DNA from: Charina bottae | Lineage: Eukaryota; Chordata; Lepidosauria; Squamata; Charinaidae | Length of the DNA: 64,000 nucleotides | Direction: 5' to 3' | NCBI GenBank assembly: GCA_023362775.1 | Contig: JALMGJ010000013.1 | Span: 26,576,274 to 26,640,273 of the forward strand | Part shown: piece after piece, positions 13,149 to 23,589 of the stretch | How positions within the stretch are numbered: position 1 is the stretch's first letter | How the letters are laid out: each line of letters begins with the position of its first letter | Translations under genes and position numbers: made by a program | The notes under the pieces: model-generated | What the model was told of the DNA's origin: nothing | What the model saw: only the letters and a program-made list of their open reading frames with translations | Database searches by the model: none

Positions 13149-14299
13149 CTGCATTTTGGGAAATGAGAGGAACGGCATTTATTTCATATTTTTATTTCTA
13201 TTTACGTGAGTCTCCTTTTCTACATCATGGCTGGATGGTGCGTCATGCTAAACTAGGCTAAAATGGGACTGGGTAGTTTCTGGGCCGGCTGTTAATCATT
13301 ATTCCCATTTCATATCAGGTGAACATAGCGGCTGTGTTTTATTCACCCAGGTTTAGGGTTTGGTTGTGGATTCTCAGATCTGTAATCCAGTGCATTAAGA
13401 GAACTCTCAGATGGGGAAAGTCATCCCCATGGGAATCCTGGGGAACCTTACCTCCCACCTTAAAATGGCACATGGGTTTAAGCCTACATTGTAGAGATGT
13501 ATTATTGAAAGACGAGAGAGCAGCTAGTAAAAGCTTTAAAATATTTCATTTCCAACAGGCAGTGGGTTTTTTGCCTTTTATAGCATTCTACTACTTTCTA
13601 AACTCGTTTGCAATCCAATTCACCCAGGAAGTTAAAAAGTAATATAAATAAACAGCATATAGCCCATTCATTCTCTTCCTTTTTTTTAAATCATCCCATA
13701 TTATTTTATTTGCCAGTGAGACTCAGCACATCTAATTTAGAACAAGTATCATCATGAACTCCCTTCAGCACCGCGGACAGCACCCTCCTCCTTACATTGA
13801 AACACTCAAGAAGGTCCATTTTAGGACAATTCTGGGTTTACCCATCGTCTCTCGATGCCCTTCTAATCTAGGGACGCGTTGTCAAGTTTTGACATGTTCT
13901 GGCTGCAGGCATTCCATCTTAGCCATGATGGAAACTGAAATATGTTTTTGCACACACACAAACACACACATGATAGGAAAGCAAAACTTGTCCTACTTAT
14001 AGCTGGAACCTCATGTGCCCTTTACTAACAAGAAGGGGAAAATATAAATTAGTTCTACGAATGAGGCCCAGAAGCTTGCTTTTGCTGTTTTTAATAACTG
14101 AAGGTGATGTTTTCAAGGAAGGTGAATTTAAAAGACAATAACGTGCTTGGTGAATTTTTTTGTGCTTCTGCAGAACTGCTGACTATACACATCTGTAGTT
14201 AGAATACACTCAATTTATACTAGGATTAAGTTATAATCCTAGAGTTAAATTATAATTAAGATATAATTAAATGTGTGGAGCCTTGAACCAGATGTGCAA

Positions 14300-14475
14300 G
14301 AACTCAATGGCTACTAGCCTTGATGGCCATGAGACTGCCTTTGAAGGCCATCTGCTGGGAGACTAGCGGGCTTCCTTGTGCGGTTGGCGGGCCTCCGTAA
14401 GAGTAGGATGCTGGCCCAGATGGACCGGAGGTCTGATCCACAAGGGTACTGCTTATGTTCTTAACCATTTTTTTA
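14300..14475 (-). repeat. Dispersed repeat fragment
   Basis: On the minus strand the text ...GTGGATCAGACCTCCGGTCC... and CATCTGGGCCAGCATCCTAC matches a common amniote dispersed repeat with 'gatcagac...catct...ccagcatcc' text. The open frame on this strand is not a gene. Confidence 0.5.
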
Positions 14476-14511
14476 ATCTGTTCAATTGTGTCTGATTCAC
14501 CCTGCAGTTTT

Positions 14512-14672
14512 TTTGGCAAGATTTTTGGAAGTGGTTTGCCATTGCCTCCTTCCTAGGGCTGAGAGAGAGTGACTGGCCCAAGGTCACCTAGCTGGCTTTG
14601 TGTCTAAAGCGGGACTAGAACTCACGGTCCCCTGGTTTCTAGCCTGGTTACTTAACCACTACAAATGGCTCT
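14512..14672 (-). mobile_element. tRNA-derived SINE, reversed
   Basis: The reversed copy shows the blocks AGTGACTGGCCCAAGGTCAC and GGTTTCTAGCC...ACCACT. They match the SINE at 38034-38265 on the opposite strand. Confidence 0.65.
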
Positions 14673-16632
14673 GTCTTAACCATTACCTAGGCAAAAAGAG
14701 CCAAAACATTCTTTAAGTCCTGGGAAACAAGGTAATATTCAGAAGCAGCCAGGCAAATGCACCCGATTCACTGGAGTAGAAGACGGAGGGGAGGGACAGC
14801 CTAATCAGACTTGCAAGATCCTGTTATTATAGCCCTTCTCAACAAGGCCTAGTTCTGGTCTTCCTGTGGAGCTGGTTTTCTACTCTGACCTACCTCGTGG
14901 GGTTGGCATCTACCTTTATAGAGCCGCCAGAAAAGAGAAAACGATTCAAGATTTAGCAAGGCAATGCTCTGATGTAACCAGGTTGCGGGCACTTCCAGAA
15001 ATTCATGGCCCCGTGCAAACAAGCCGACAGAGATCGTATTGCCAAGGGAGGGAGGGAGGGAGGAGAAGAAGCCACCCCCAGCCTCAGGCTGCTGCGATGC
15101 ATAAGAAAGCGGGGTTTGGCCTGGCTTCAACAACCAGCATTTCCAAAACGGGAAGGGAATCAATGAGACGGTCTCTGTCTTCCTGCCCTTTTGAAGTGCT
15201 TTGAGCAGTCCAGTGGAACAGCCTCCCCCCTCCCCATTTAAAGGATGGGGAGCAATCACTCCTGTTCCTGAGTGGACTCTTTCTTCCTCAGCCGCACCTG
15301 GAGATGCTAAAGAGCCAATTGCGGGGGGGGGGGGTGTTTTGCCATGCCAAGCTGGATCTCTCCCCTTTCCTACCCTGCTCGGTTCGTCACTGGGTGGGGA
15401 CGGTTTCTAAATTTAAATTACATTTCCAACGGTTGCAGTTTTGCTTTTCTGGATTTTTTGGATCCCCTTTGGGGCGGCGGGGGTGGAGGGAGTGTTTAGA
15501 GACCAGCTGCTGGGCTAATTGAGGAAAAGGCATTTTCATCTGAATTTTGGGAGTCTTCTGAAAAAGGAAGGGCCTTTTTAAGCCGGCAGGAGCCGAGGAT
15601 GCATCCATGCTGGAAGAAACACCTCCTCTGTTTCCTCATCTATCCAGGCGGGCATATAAACTGCCTTCTATACCACATCCTTGGCTCCTGTGCGAATGTG
15701 GCATCATCTTTGTGTTCGGCTTCCAACCCACAGCTGGCTTTCCTTGGGGCTGTCATAGCAACGGCACAATCAAGGGACAATGCAGACCTGCGTTCCAACC
15801 TCTCCTGCACACACGAAGCTTGGGTGGCAAAAAATGACCACCTCGTGGGTTTTCAGGACATCTTTTCCTCAGAATGGGAGAAATACAGACCCTTGCTTTG
15901 TGCAGCTGTATTTTTATAAAAGCATGTATGGGTTTGGGGGTTTGTTTGTTTGTTGTTTGTTTGAACAGAAGGTAGATTTCTGTTTTTCAATTTTTAATGT
16001 TTGATTTGGGGAGGGGTTGTGGTGGGGGAAAGGACCAGACCCTAACATTCATGGCTGAAATAGAACAGGGCTAAGTTTTTAATGCAGTGGAAATGAAGAA
16101 CTATTTTAAATGCCTCCCAGAAAGGAAACGTTGGGATTCATATTTGAAAATGTCTGATTGTCAGTCAACAGGGAGGACCTGAATTTAGATTCCTTTCCAA
16201 ATGTAGCGAACAATAGAAAGAAAGTTTCCTTATTCTAGTTTGACAGCCCCCTTCAATGTTTAATCATCAATTAAAGATCAAAATAAGCACAATGGCATCT
16301 AAGAGTCTAAGTCTCCCAGTTGCCAGCAAAATGGTAAAAAAAAAATAGCACACTGTTTTAACGTTAGGTGCTCAGGAAAAGCTGAATGGAATATCGCCTT
16401 CATAACTTTCTTTTGGTGGGGGGATATTATCAGAAGCATCTGCTTAACCATTATACTTTTAGTACTTTGTAACCCATTTTGAACTCATTGATTTGTAAGG
16501 TAACAGGAGCAAAAATCTTTCTCAAATAATAATACTATAGCAGTGTTAGAATCTGATACCATCTAAATGTGTTGCATTACACCACTCATCAAATTTCACT
16601 GGTCTGGGGATGATGGGAACCATGGTCTAATC

Positions 16633-16770
16633 CAGTGTTTTTCAAACTTGGTCCCTTTAAGATGTGTGGACTTCAACTCCCAGAATTCCCCAGGGAGCAG
16701 GAATTCTGCCTGGGGAATTCTGGGAGTTGAAGTCCACACATCTTAAAGGGACCAAGTTTGAAAAACACTG
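16633..16770. mobile_element. hAT-type hairpin MITE, family A, with perfect 8-bp target duplication
   Basis: The element runs CAGTGTTTTTCAAACTTGG ... CCAAGTTTGAAAAACACTG and is flanked on both sides by GTCTAATC. This perfect 8-bp duplication with a central TA identifies a hAT insertion. Confidence 0.9.
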
Positions 16771-16934
16771 GTCTAATCCACTTGGAGAGCATCAGGGTGG
16801 AGCAAATTAAACAAAACTGCCCTTTGCTCTAATCTAGCAGAGGTCTCCTGTTCTCTTTTAAGAAGTACCCCAAACCATACATTCCTACCAATAACCCAAA
16901 ATCCCACAAATGTTAAATATCCACCGTTCTTCAC

Positions 16935-17101
16935 CTGCTTGGCTCGATCGGGGTTCATGGTTGTCTGGGGTTGTAGAATATTGACCGACTCGGGTTTCAC
17001 CACAGACTGGGGGATTTCTCGAACCTTCTCAGCAATAAAGTTGTGAACGGCATTGAGGGCTTCTGCGGTTCCTTGCACGAGACAGACGCGCTCCGTGGTC
17101 C
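16935..17101 (-). CDS. NOVA2: NOVA2 coding exon 3: second half of KH1 and linker to KH2
   Basis: The exon encodes residues 124-179. Its acceptor is TTTTCTCCAACGCAG and its donor CAG|GTGAAG. Two bases complete the split Gly codon left by exon 2 (Tyr-Pro-Gly), then the frame reads [10 protein letters not shown] and so on. It ends in a conserved [16 protein letters not shown] segment, which joins directly to AKVIVPN of exon 4 in phase 0. NOVA1 has an optional 24-residue exon at this junction; I saw no equivalent in the 3.8-kb intron that follows. A Penelope-like retroelement remnant lies about 100 bp upstream of this exon's acceptor. Confidence 0.96.
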
Positions 17102-17199
17102 CTGCGTTGGAGAAAAGTCACAGGACACGTTTAGAAGGGAACTCAGCTGCCTGGAAGAGACTGGCTGGGTCCCCCTTCCTTGAAGAGGCAATTCAGAGC

Positions 17200-17480
17200 A
17201 AAGAATCGAAGACATTCAGGAACAGGATCTCCTCACTGACCCACCACCCAGGATTCTGTATTCAAGGATCTTGCAACAAGAAAGCAGCAAACAACAGCCC
17301 AATCAAGGAACTCCTAAGGGGAGAACAACACCCCCACCAATACAGGCAGGACAAGCCCTGGTATATAAACAGAGAGCAAGTCCCACTCCCTTTTCGCACT
17401 GAAGATGTTGCCTAGCCTGGCAATGAAACGTCTGCAAGAAAACAACAAGGCTCAGAGAGCACCAAGGACTCCATTAGAAA
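17200..17480 (+). mobile_element. Penelope-like retroelement fragment
   Basis: Blocks such as CCAATCAAGGAACTC, ATATAAACAGAGAGCAAG and ATGAAACGTCTGCAAG, ending in GCTCAGAGAGCACCAAGGA, match a repeat common in squamates that I associate with Penelope-like elements. It contains a hammerhead-like core at 17399-17429. The assignment is from recollection. Confidence 0.5.
17399..17429 (+). ncRNA. Hammerhead-ribozyme-like motif
   Basis: CTGAAGA (17399-17405) is followed by a stem TTGCC/GGCAA (17408-17412 with 17419-17423) and then GAAAC. This is the order of a hammerhead core. Stem II joins with one unpaired base, and stems I and III were not established, so activity is doubtful. Confidence 0.3.
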
Positions 17481-17699
17481 GATTTTCCCTATCAGCTGCT
17501 ACCTGCTACCTGATCCTTCTTCTTGGAAATAATGAGTCCAAGGCTTCTGGGCCCCGACCCTATTTGGTGGATCTTGGTTACCAAAACTGGATGGTCCAGC
17601 TACCCTCCCCGCATTTTGACGTTGGAAAGATGCAACAGCTCTGGCATAATCCCTATCAGGACTCCCTTTTCTTTGTATCTGGACATCAAAGTTAGAAGC

Positions 17700-17824
17700 G
17701 CAAAGCATTTGGTACTGTTTTTATTGTTTTATTACTTTTATTATTGTTTGCCGCCCAGAGTCACCGGTTTGAGATGGGCGGCTATATAAATTGAATGAAT
17801 GAACGAATGAATAAATAAATAAAA
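17700..17824 (+). mobile_element. LINE 3' tail with tetranucleotide repeat
   Basis: GCCGCCCAGAGTCACCGG pairs with GAGATGGGCGGC, then ATATAAATTGAATGAATG tails into AATG and AATA units. The same hairpin-plus-tail end recurs near 32610, 34640, 40750 and 57735. Confidence 0.65.
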
Positions 17825-18273
17825 CAATCCCAACGTCCCTCCCTCCAGAATTCGGGAATCTTTGCCCTTGGGGTGACATGGCCCCACCCACTTTGCACCC
17901 TGGCCCCGCCCACTGCAGCTCTGGTTGTCCCCGATGCGCCGTGTTTATTTAGAGACGATGATGCAAATGTTCCTGGGACTTTGGGCATGCAAAGCAGGTG
18001 TTTTGCAACTAAATTTCAGGGCCCTTCCCTCAGCAGGCGAGCGAAAGGGAAGAAGGAAAGGAACAACTGATGCATCTTAAAGATAAAAGCGGCCTTGAAG
18101 CGGCCCAAGGTTGCAGCACGGAAGGATTGTGCTTTGCATTTCTGGAGGAGGAGGAGGGGAAGGTTAGGGGTTCTGGACAACCAGACCCTCTAACAAATTG
18201 CTTGCCCCCACTCAACCACGCCCCCTCCCCAAGATGGGTCCCTGCTTCTTCGGCTTCTCTTCCCCGGCTTGCG

Positions 18274-18436
18274 ATTGCCATGACAACCCACCGCGGCCTT
18301 CTTCTCCCCGCCCTCCGCCACCTCCCAATCCGTGGCGGCTGGCCTCGAGGGCCCATTGCCACGGCAACCAGCACCCCCTCATCCGCAAAAGGAGGCGGCT
18401 TGGTGGGGGAGGGGAGGAGGCTATCGTCAAGGCAAC
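18274..18436. promoter_or_regulatory. Cluster of three X-box-like (RFX) motifs in a GC-rich island of NOVA2 intron 2
   Basis: ATTGCCATGACAAC (18274-18287), ATTGCCACGGCAAC (18355-18368) and a weaker ATCGTCAAGGCAAC (18423-18436) lie 68-81 bp apart in a CpG-rich block of about 18.2-18.6 kb. Two are close to the RFX palindrome. Long open frames on both strands of this block reflect GC content; I find no gene in it. Confidence 0.4.
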
Positions 18437-19009
18437 CAGAAGATGGTGGAAAGGGGGGACCACCTTCCCCATGTGGCCGCGGATGGGGGGAGCACGGCTT
18501 ATGGGGAGGAGGGGTGGGCGAGGATCTCCCTCCTGCCAGAAGCCGGCTGGCACTGAGCGGTGTGGGAGCGAGGTGTGAAAAGGAGGAGATAAAGATACCC
18601 CCCCCCAACACACATGTATTGGAACCCCCAGCATCTTACTTTGGAGGGGGAAAGCATTCTTGGTTATGTAAAGCTGCCAAGGTGGGTGTGTTTCTGAGCA
18701 TATGCAGAAGGTTCTTCACTGCAGCTCTGGGATTAAGGAAGAGACATCTCCCATTCTAGAGAGATGTGGCTTCCAAACCCTTCCCCCCCCACCCCCGTTT
18801 TAGAAAAACTGGGATGCTGTAACATGTTGCAAGCGTGCAAGATTGGCGTGACCACATGCATGTCTTGCTATACAAACTGCCCACCACAGAAGGCAGAGTT
18901 CAGCCAACAGTTTTCCTTCTATTTGTTGCTTGGGTAAGGTACAGTAGTCATTTACTAAGTAGAATTGGCCTTAGAAATCCCACATGGACTCACCAGCTCA
19001 ACCCAAAGG

Positions 19010-19190
19010 CCCTTTGGCCACATTTTAGCTTTAAAAAGTTAAGCAGGGTCAGGATGGGCCAGTCTGTGGATGGGAGACCACCAGGAAATCTCAGCGCTGA
19101 AGACTAGACGGGGAAGTTGAAAAAACGTCTTGAAAGAAGCCAACGGCAAGCGACTTCTGTATTGTTGTCAAGAAAACTTGACGCGAGGAA
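19010..19190 (+). mobile_element. 5S-rRNA-derived SINE, copy 1
   Basis: GTTAAGCAGGGTCAGGATGG...GGATGGGAGACCACCAGGAA follows the 5S rRNA internal region. A tail ACTTCTGTATTGTTGTCAAG, typical of the squamate 5S SINE, comes after it. It is not a functional 5S gene. Confidence 0.75.
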
Positions 19191-19463
19191 GTCTTTACCT
19201 TTGGGTAAAACATATACCACCCAGGGCCAGTCAGCCAGCTGTGCTGCACCCACCTAGCCCAGATGTTGCCATAAACACCAGAACACAGCGGAGGGAATTT
19301 TTAAAATTCATTTGATGATTTAAAAACCGATGACTTCCGCCTGAGCTGCGTTCCTATTACCAGCCATGACCGATAAATATCTGGTGGTGATGGGTGTTGT
19401 ATCCTCATTTGGGAGGAACAATTCCAAGGTTCCCTGCAACACAGACACTCTGTTCCTATAACA

Positions 19464-19598
19464 CAGTGTTTTTCGAACTTGGCCACTTTAAGATGTGTGG
19501 ACTTCAACTCCCAGAATTCCCCAGCCAGCCATGCTGGCTGGAGAATTCTGGGAGTTGAAGTCCACACATCTTAAAGTGGCCAAGTTCGAAAAACACTG
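19464..19598. mobile_element. hAT-type hairpin MITE, family A, with perfect 8-bp target duplication
   Basis: Arms run CAGTGTTTTTCGAACTTGGC ... GCCAAGTTCGAAAAACACTG. Both flanks read CTATAACA. The two halves are almost perfectly complementary, so it is a young copy. Confidence 0.92.
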
Positions 19599-19749
19599 CT
19601 ATAACACATTTCATTTTGCCAAAGGGCAGACTTGTGTGCTGTGGAAACACCACAAAAGGGACCACTGGCCAAGTCAACTAACCACCAGGGTCTGGATTTA
19701 AGCCAAAACAGTAACTCCAACTGTCAGCTGTGAGAACACCAAAACCCAG

Positions 19750-20065
19750 CCAGTTTTGCCTATCTAGTCCTCCCAACAATAGAGCTGGAGAGAAAGGGCA
19801 GCTGAACGACCCTCTACATCACAGAACTCACTGTCAAAGCCCTGCAGCTCAGACCACCTTGTCCCCAAGCTATGCCCACTGCTGCCTCTCTGGTCAATGG
19901 GGAGGGAGCTAGTGATCCCCAAAACCTGAGGAATCAGGGGATCCTGGGCATTCCTTGGAGAAAGGGGGTGGGGATGGCGTAATTCGAAAGTGACCCAGTT
20001 GGTATGAGCCTGCAGCGCCAGACCCACCCACCATTAAGGAGATCTGGGTGGGTCGCAGCTGACTT
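19750..20065 (+). repeat. Unclassified dispersed repeat, copy 2
   Basis: It is similar to 535-925 in block order, ending in AAGGAGATCTGGGTGGGT. No class is assigned. Confidence 0.5.
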
Positions 20066-20202
20066 GGCTTAAGCGTTATATGGAAACAGAACCTAATTAA
20101 CAACACAGAAAAAGTAGTGTCAGCAGAATGGAGAACTTGGGGCCAGGACGCACCAAGATGGCATTCCCCTCCGCCCTGCATGTTACCTGGGGGCCATGAG
20201 GC

Positions 20203-20265
20203 AGTCACTATCTCTCAGTCTAACCTACTTCACAGGGGTGTTGTGCAGATAAATGAGGCAGAGAT
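20203..20265 (+). mobile_element. tRNA-SINE body fragment
   Basis: GTCACTATCTCTCAGTCTAA and CCTACTTCACAGGGGTGTTG match the SINE body. It lies directly before the Bov-B fragment. Confidence 0.45.
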
Positions 20266-20267
20266 TA

Positions 20268-20700
20268 CAATGTATTCCCCGTAGTGACCTATGCCTGCGA
20301 GAGCTGGACCATAAGGAAGGCTGATAGATGCTTTTGAACTGTGGTGTTGGAGGAAAATTCCGAGAGTGCCTTGGACTGCAAGAAGATCAAACCAGTCCGT
20401 ACTCCAGGAAATAAAGCCAGACTGCTCACTTGAGGGAATGATATTAAAGGCAAAACTGAAGTACTTTGGCCACATAATGAGAAGACAGGATACCCTGGAG
20501 AAGAAGCTGATGCTAGGGAAAGTGGAAGGCCAAAGGAAGAGGGGCCGGCCAAGGGCAAGATGGATGGATGATATTCTGGAGGTGACGGACTCGACCGTGG
20601 GGGAGCTGGGGATGGTGACGGCCAACAGGAAGCTCTGGCGTGGGCTGGTCCATGAAGTCACGGAGAGTCGGAAGCGACTGAATGAATAAACAACAAAATG
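20268..20700 (+). mobile_element. Bov-B (RTE) LINE 3' fragment
   Basis: An open frame from 20366 carries the Bov-B reverse transcriptase C-terminal signature: FGHIMRRQDTLEKKLMLGKV, then RKRGRPRARWMDDILE. It ends with ESRKRLNE and a 3' end GAAGCGACTGAATGAATAAA. Bov-B is abundant in squamates and is known for horizontal transfer. The copy is 5'-truncated and frame-broken at its start. Confidence 0.85.
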
Positions 20701-20890
20701 TTGCCTTGCTCTGACGTACAAACAGAATAGCAAGAAATAAGTATTACATAGAAGACACTATTCCACAGACCACATTGCCCCCCAAAGCATACTTTTTAAA
20801 TTCTTGTGCCAAATATATCCACCCTCCATCCATCCATCCATGATGACCCATCCCCAAGGAGAACCAGGACTCCATGTCTTGAAACATTTA

Positions 20891-21174
20891 CCGTATATAA
20901 TTGTGGATAAGCCCATTGGCGGATAAACCTACCCTAAAAATTTCAATCAAAATACTGTACCACGAAAAATGCATCACCCATGGATAAGCCGACTGTCAAA
21001 TTTTTAACAGGCGGGAAACTGCAAACTGTTACGTCATCATTTACAAAACCGTGCGATTTTAAGGCTGTGACAGGCTTTAAGAAATCTGAGCTGTGCTCCA
21101 CAGATAATCCAAACCCAATTTTTGGGGTGTATTTTGGAACCTAAAATTCCCGGCTTATCCGCGAGCATATACAG
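20891..21174. mobile_element. Mariner-like MITE with TA duplication
   Basis: Ends CCGTATATAATTGTGGATAA and TTATCCGCGAGCATATACAG are imperfect inverted repeats flanked by TA on both sides. There is no coding capacity. Confidence 0.65.
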
Positions 21175-21880
21175 TACCTGGAGAAATCTCTCTGCAAACA
21201 GAACCACAAAACTTTTCCGTAAATGGTTCCCATCCCATGCCTGGTGCACTAGCTGGTGCCCTCGATACTATTAGCCACACTGGCAGGGAATAGTAGTCAC
21301 ACCCCCAGTCACCCCAGATTAAGAAGACATCTTGCACAGATGTGCCAATTCCACAGCAGGCCAGGACGGTAACATACCTGACCACATTACGGGCCCAAAT
21401 GGCCTGCCGTCCAAACTGACAGCCCAGGAATATTAGCTGTGCCACGCAAACCCATTTAGAAAAACCAGGCATTGAGCAGTTTCATGGCACCACGCGGGAG
21501 CATGTGGACATTGCTACAATTGCTACGAAAAGCCAACTTCTTCAACGCCCCAGAATGCTGTGCTCAGTTTCACAAGACCTTGGCGCAGGCACCACCACCA
21601 TCTCCACAGGGGGAAGTCAACCTTGGGCCCTTGGTATGCCCCTCCAATTTATTTATCTGTTTAATCGATGTATATAGCCACCCTATTCAGCACACATTTC
21701 AGGGTGCTGAAAAACCATTTTAGCATAAATTAGCACCTTAGCCACCCATTAGAGATGGAATCTCTGAACGAAGTAAGGGTTTCCAAGCCAGCCGTGCAGG
21801 GAACTCCTGGTTCTCTTCTGATTTTCGTTTTAACTGGATCTTGCAGGACTGTTCCTATGAAGCCATTTACTGTATTAGCG

Positions 21881-22318
21881 CAGAGCTTTCCAAACTGTGT
21901 GTCGCAACACGTTACTGTGTCGGCTGCAGTGTGTAGGTGTGTCGTGCGGACGTAACGAGAAACCTCGCTGCTGCTGCCTCTGAGCCCTGCCAGGATTCCG
22001 TGCAGGTCCTAGTGCCTGCCTTGTGCCTTGCTGCCTCCAAACCTGCTGTGATTCCGTGCAGGTCCTAGTGCCGGCCTTGTGCCCTGCTGTAAGAGGGGAG
22101 CTCTGTCCAAGCCTTGCCCTGCTGTAAAGGGGAACTCTGTTTTCATGAGATACGTTGTGTCCCCATACATTTCGCTATTACAATTTATGTATGTCTCCAT
22201 ATCTCTTATAAGTTAGTTAGTTTAACCTCCGGTTTGCTAGTAAAACTGAATTACTGTGTCGCAAGATGATGCATGTCTAAAAAGTTTGTCACCAACATGA
22301 AAAGTTTGGAAAGCTCTG
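21881..22318. mobile_element. hAT-like element, family F
   Basis: A perfect 16-bp terminal inverted repeat, CAGAGCTTTCCAAACT / AGTTTGGAAAGCTCTG, encloses 438 bp. Flanks TATTAGCG/TGTTAGTG match at six of eight with central TA. The interior holds a tandem duplication of about 57 bp at 21988-22100. Confidence 0.75.
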
Positions 22319-22435
22319 TGTTAGTGGATGGACTGTCCTCCAGAGAGAGCAACATTCCAGGAAACCTCAATATACCATTACAGCAGGAAAACCAAAAGAC
22401 ACCTCCATACTCAGAGCCAGTCTACTCAGCGCGTC

Positions 22436-22545
22436 AAATAGTGCGGACGGATAAGCTCTCGTCACTTGCCCCAGCTCCTGTCAACCCAACAGTTCGAAAG
22501 CTAATGCAAGTAGATAAATGGGTACCACCTTACGTGGGAGAATGT
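22436..22545 (+). mobile_element. Sauria SINE fragment
   Basis: The text CAGTTCGAAAGCTAATGCAA and GTAGATAAATGGGTACCACC is diagnostic of the Sauria SINE unique region. The tRNA-related head is diverged. Confidence 0.65.
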
Positions 22546-22784
22546 GCTGGCGTCCTGTCAGGGGTCGCCCTCGGCATGAAGAAGATCCCGTGAATGGCGG
22601 CGGCGGAGGACGACGAATCCCGAATAGCAACATCCAGGACGTCAGCAGCCAACTCGGAAGCAAGGTATCCTGGGACTTGTAGTCCAATACCCACTGAAGA
22701 AGAGTCGGTTCCTTTACCCCTTCCCTCAGCGTGCAGTAAACATTGTTTAATATTGAATGTATAAATATGAATTGCAATGTATGT

Positions 22785-22838
22785 AAGCCGCCTAGAGCCC
22801 TCTGTCTAGGGAGGGGATAGACGGGGTATAAATACGTA

Positions 22839-22880
<42 letters not shown>
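22785..22880 (+). repeat. LINE tail with (AAT)n microsatellite
   Basis: A tail reading CCGCCTAGAGCCCTCTG...GGGTATAAATACG leads into about 13 AAT units (22840-22880). Confidence 0.75.
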
Positions 22881-22881
<1 letters not shown>

Positions 22882-23589
22882 CCACCTCTCCAGGCGGGCA
22901 CCTCTCTTCTTCTTGAAAGGTAAGCCGAAGGAGTTTTCGGCCTTCGCTGGCAATGCTCCAACATGCTCGGAACTACGTTTCCACTTGGATAAATAGGAAA
23001 GGGTGTGGACTGGATCAAGAGGGGCGAGCAGGGAGCGTGCTATTAAGTGGCAAGGCTGTTCCTTCAAGCTTCTTCTGGGTAGGCAAGACGGCTGCTGGTC
23101 CCAAGCCCTGGGACCACATGAGGGGCAGGAGATAAGGCAGGAGAAAGGAAGTCTCTCCTCCTAGGCGGTTATCACCAAGCCATGGGCCTCTCTGTCACTG
23201 CGCCGCTGTTATAAAATCTAGTATCTCTGCTTCTTCCCAGCCTGCAAATGTAGACCTGGGGAAAAACCTTCACCTCTTGAATGGGGGTTGTTAGTAGCTG
23301 CGAACAGCACAAGAACTAGATAAAAAACAGGTGGCATTTGCCTGAAAGGAGAGACGATGAACCCCAAACTGGTGTGGACGGGAGAGCAGGAGGTCAACGC
23401 GGCATCCTTAAAAAACAGATCATCCCGTAAGGTGCCAGGTGTTGCTTGAAGCATCCCAAACCCAATGCTTCCGTCCTTCCAGGACCACTCTGTTGAAAAA
23501 GCCTTTGTTCAACAGCTGTGGGAGCAGGCAGCAGGGACACCGGAGTACAAAAGGCTGGGCTGGGGCAGAGAGGGCCGAGTTCAAATCTT

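Larger units (their letters stand above)
13149..16934 (-). other. NOVA2: NOVA2 intron 3
   Basis: The intron is 3.8 kb with donor GTGAAG and acceptor ATGCAG. It carries dispersed repeat fragments (13303-13380, 14300-14475), a reversed tRNA-SINE (14512-14672) and a hAT MITE (16633-16770). I found no sign of the optional NOVA1-type exon. Another X-box-like site, GCTGTCATAGCAAC, lies at 15749-15762. Confidence 0.85.

Noticed and set aside
14304..14519. Candidate extra NOVA2 exon in intron 3
   Set aside because: The frame coincides with a dispersed repeat and a SINE and does not resemble the NOVA1 optional exon.
18030..18759. Open frames of 193 codons (minus) and 229 codons (plus) in NOVA2 intron 2
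   Set aside because: They overlap on opposite strands in a GC-rich block and have no recognisable domain or splice partner.
19010..19110. 5S rRNA gene
   Set aside because: Only the internal 5S part is present and the tail is that of a 5S-derived SINE.
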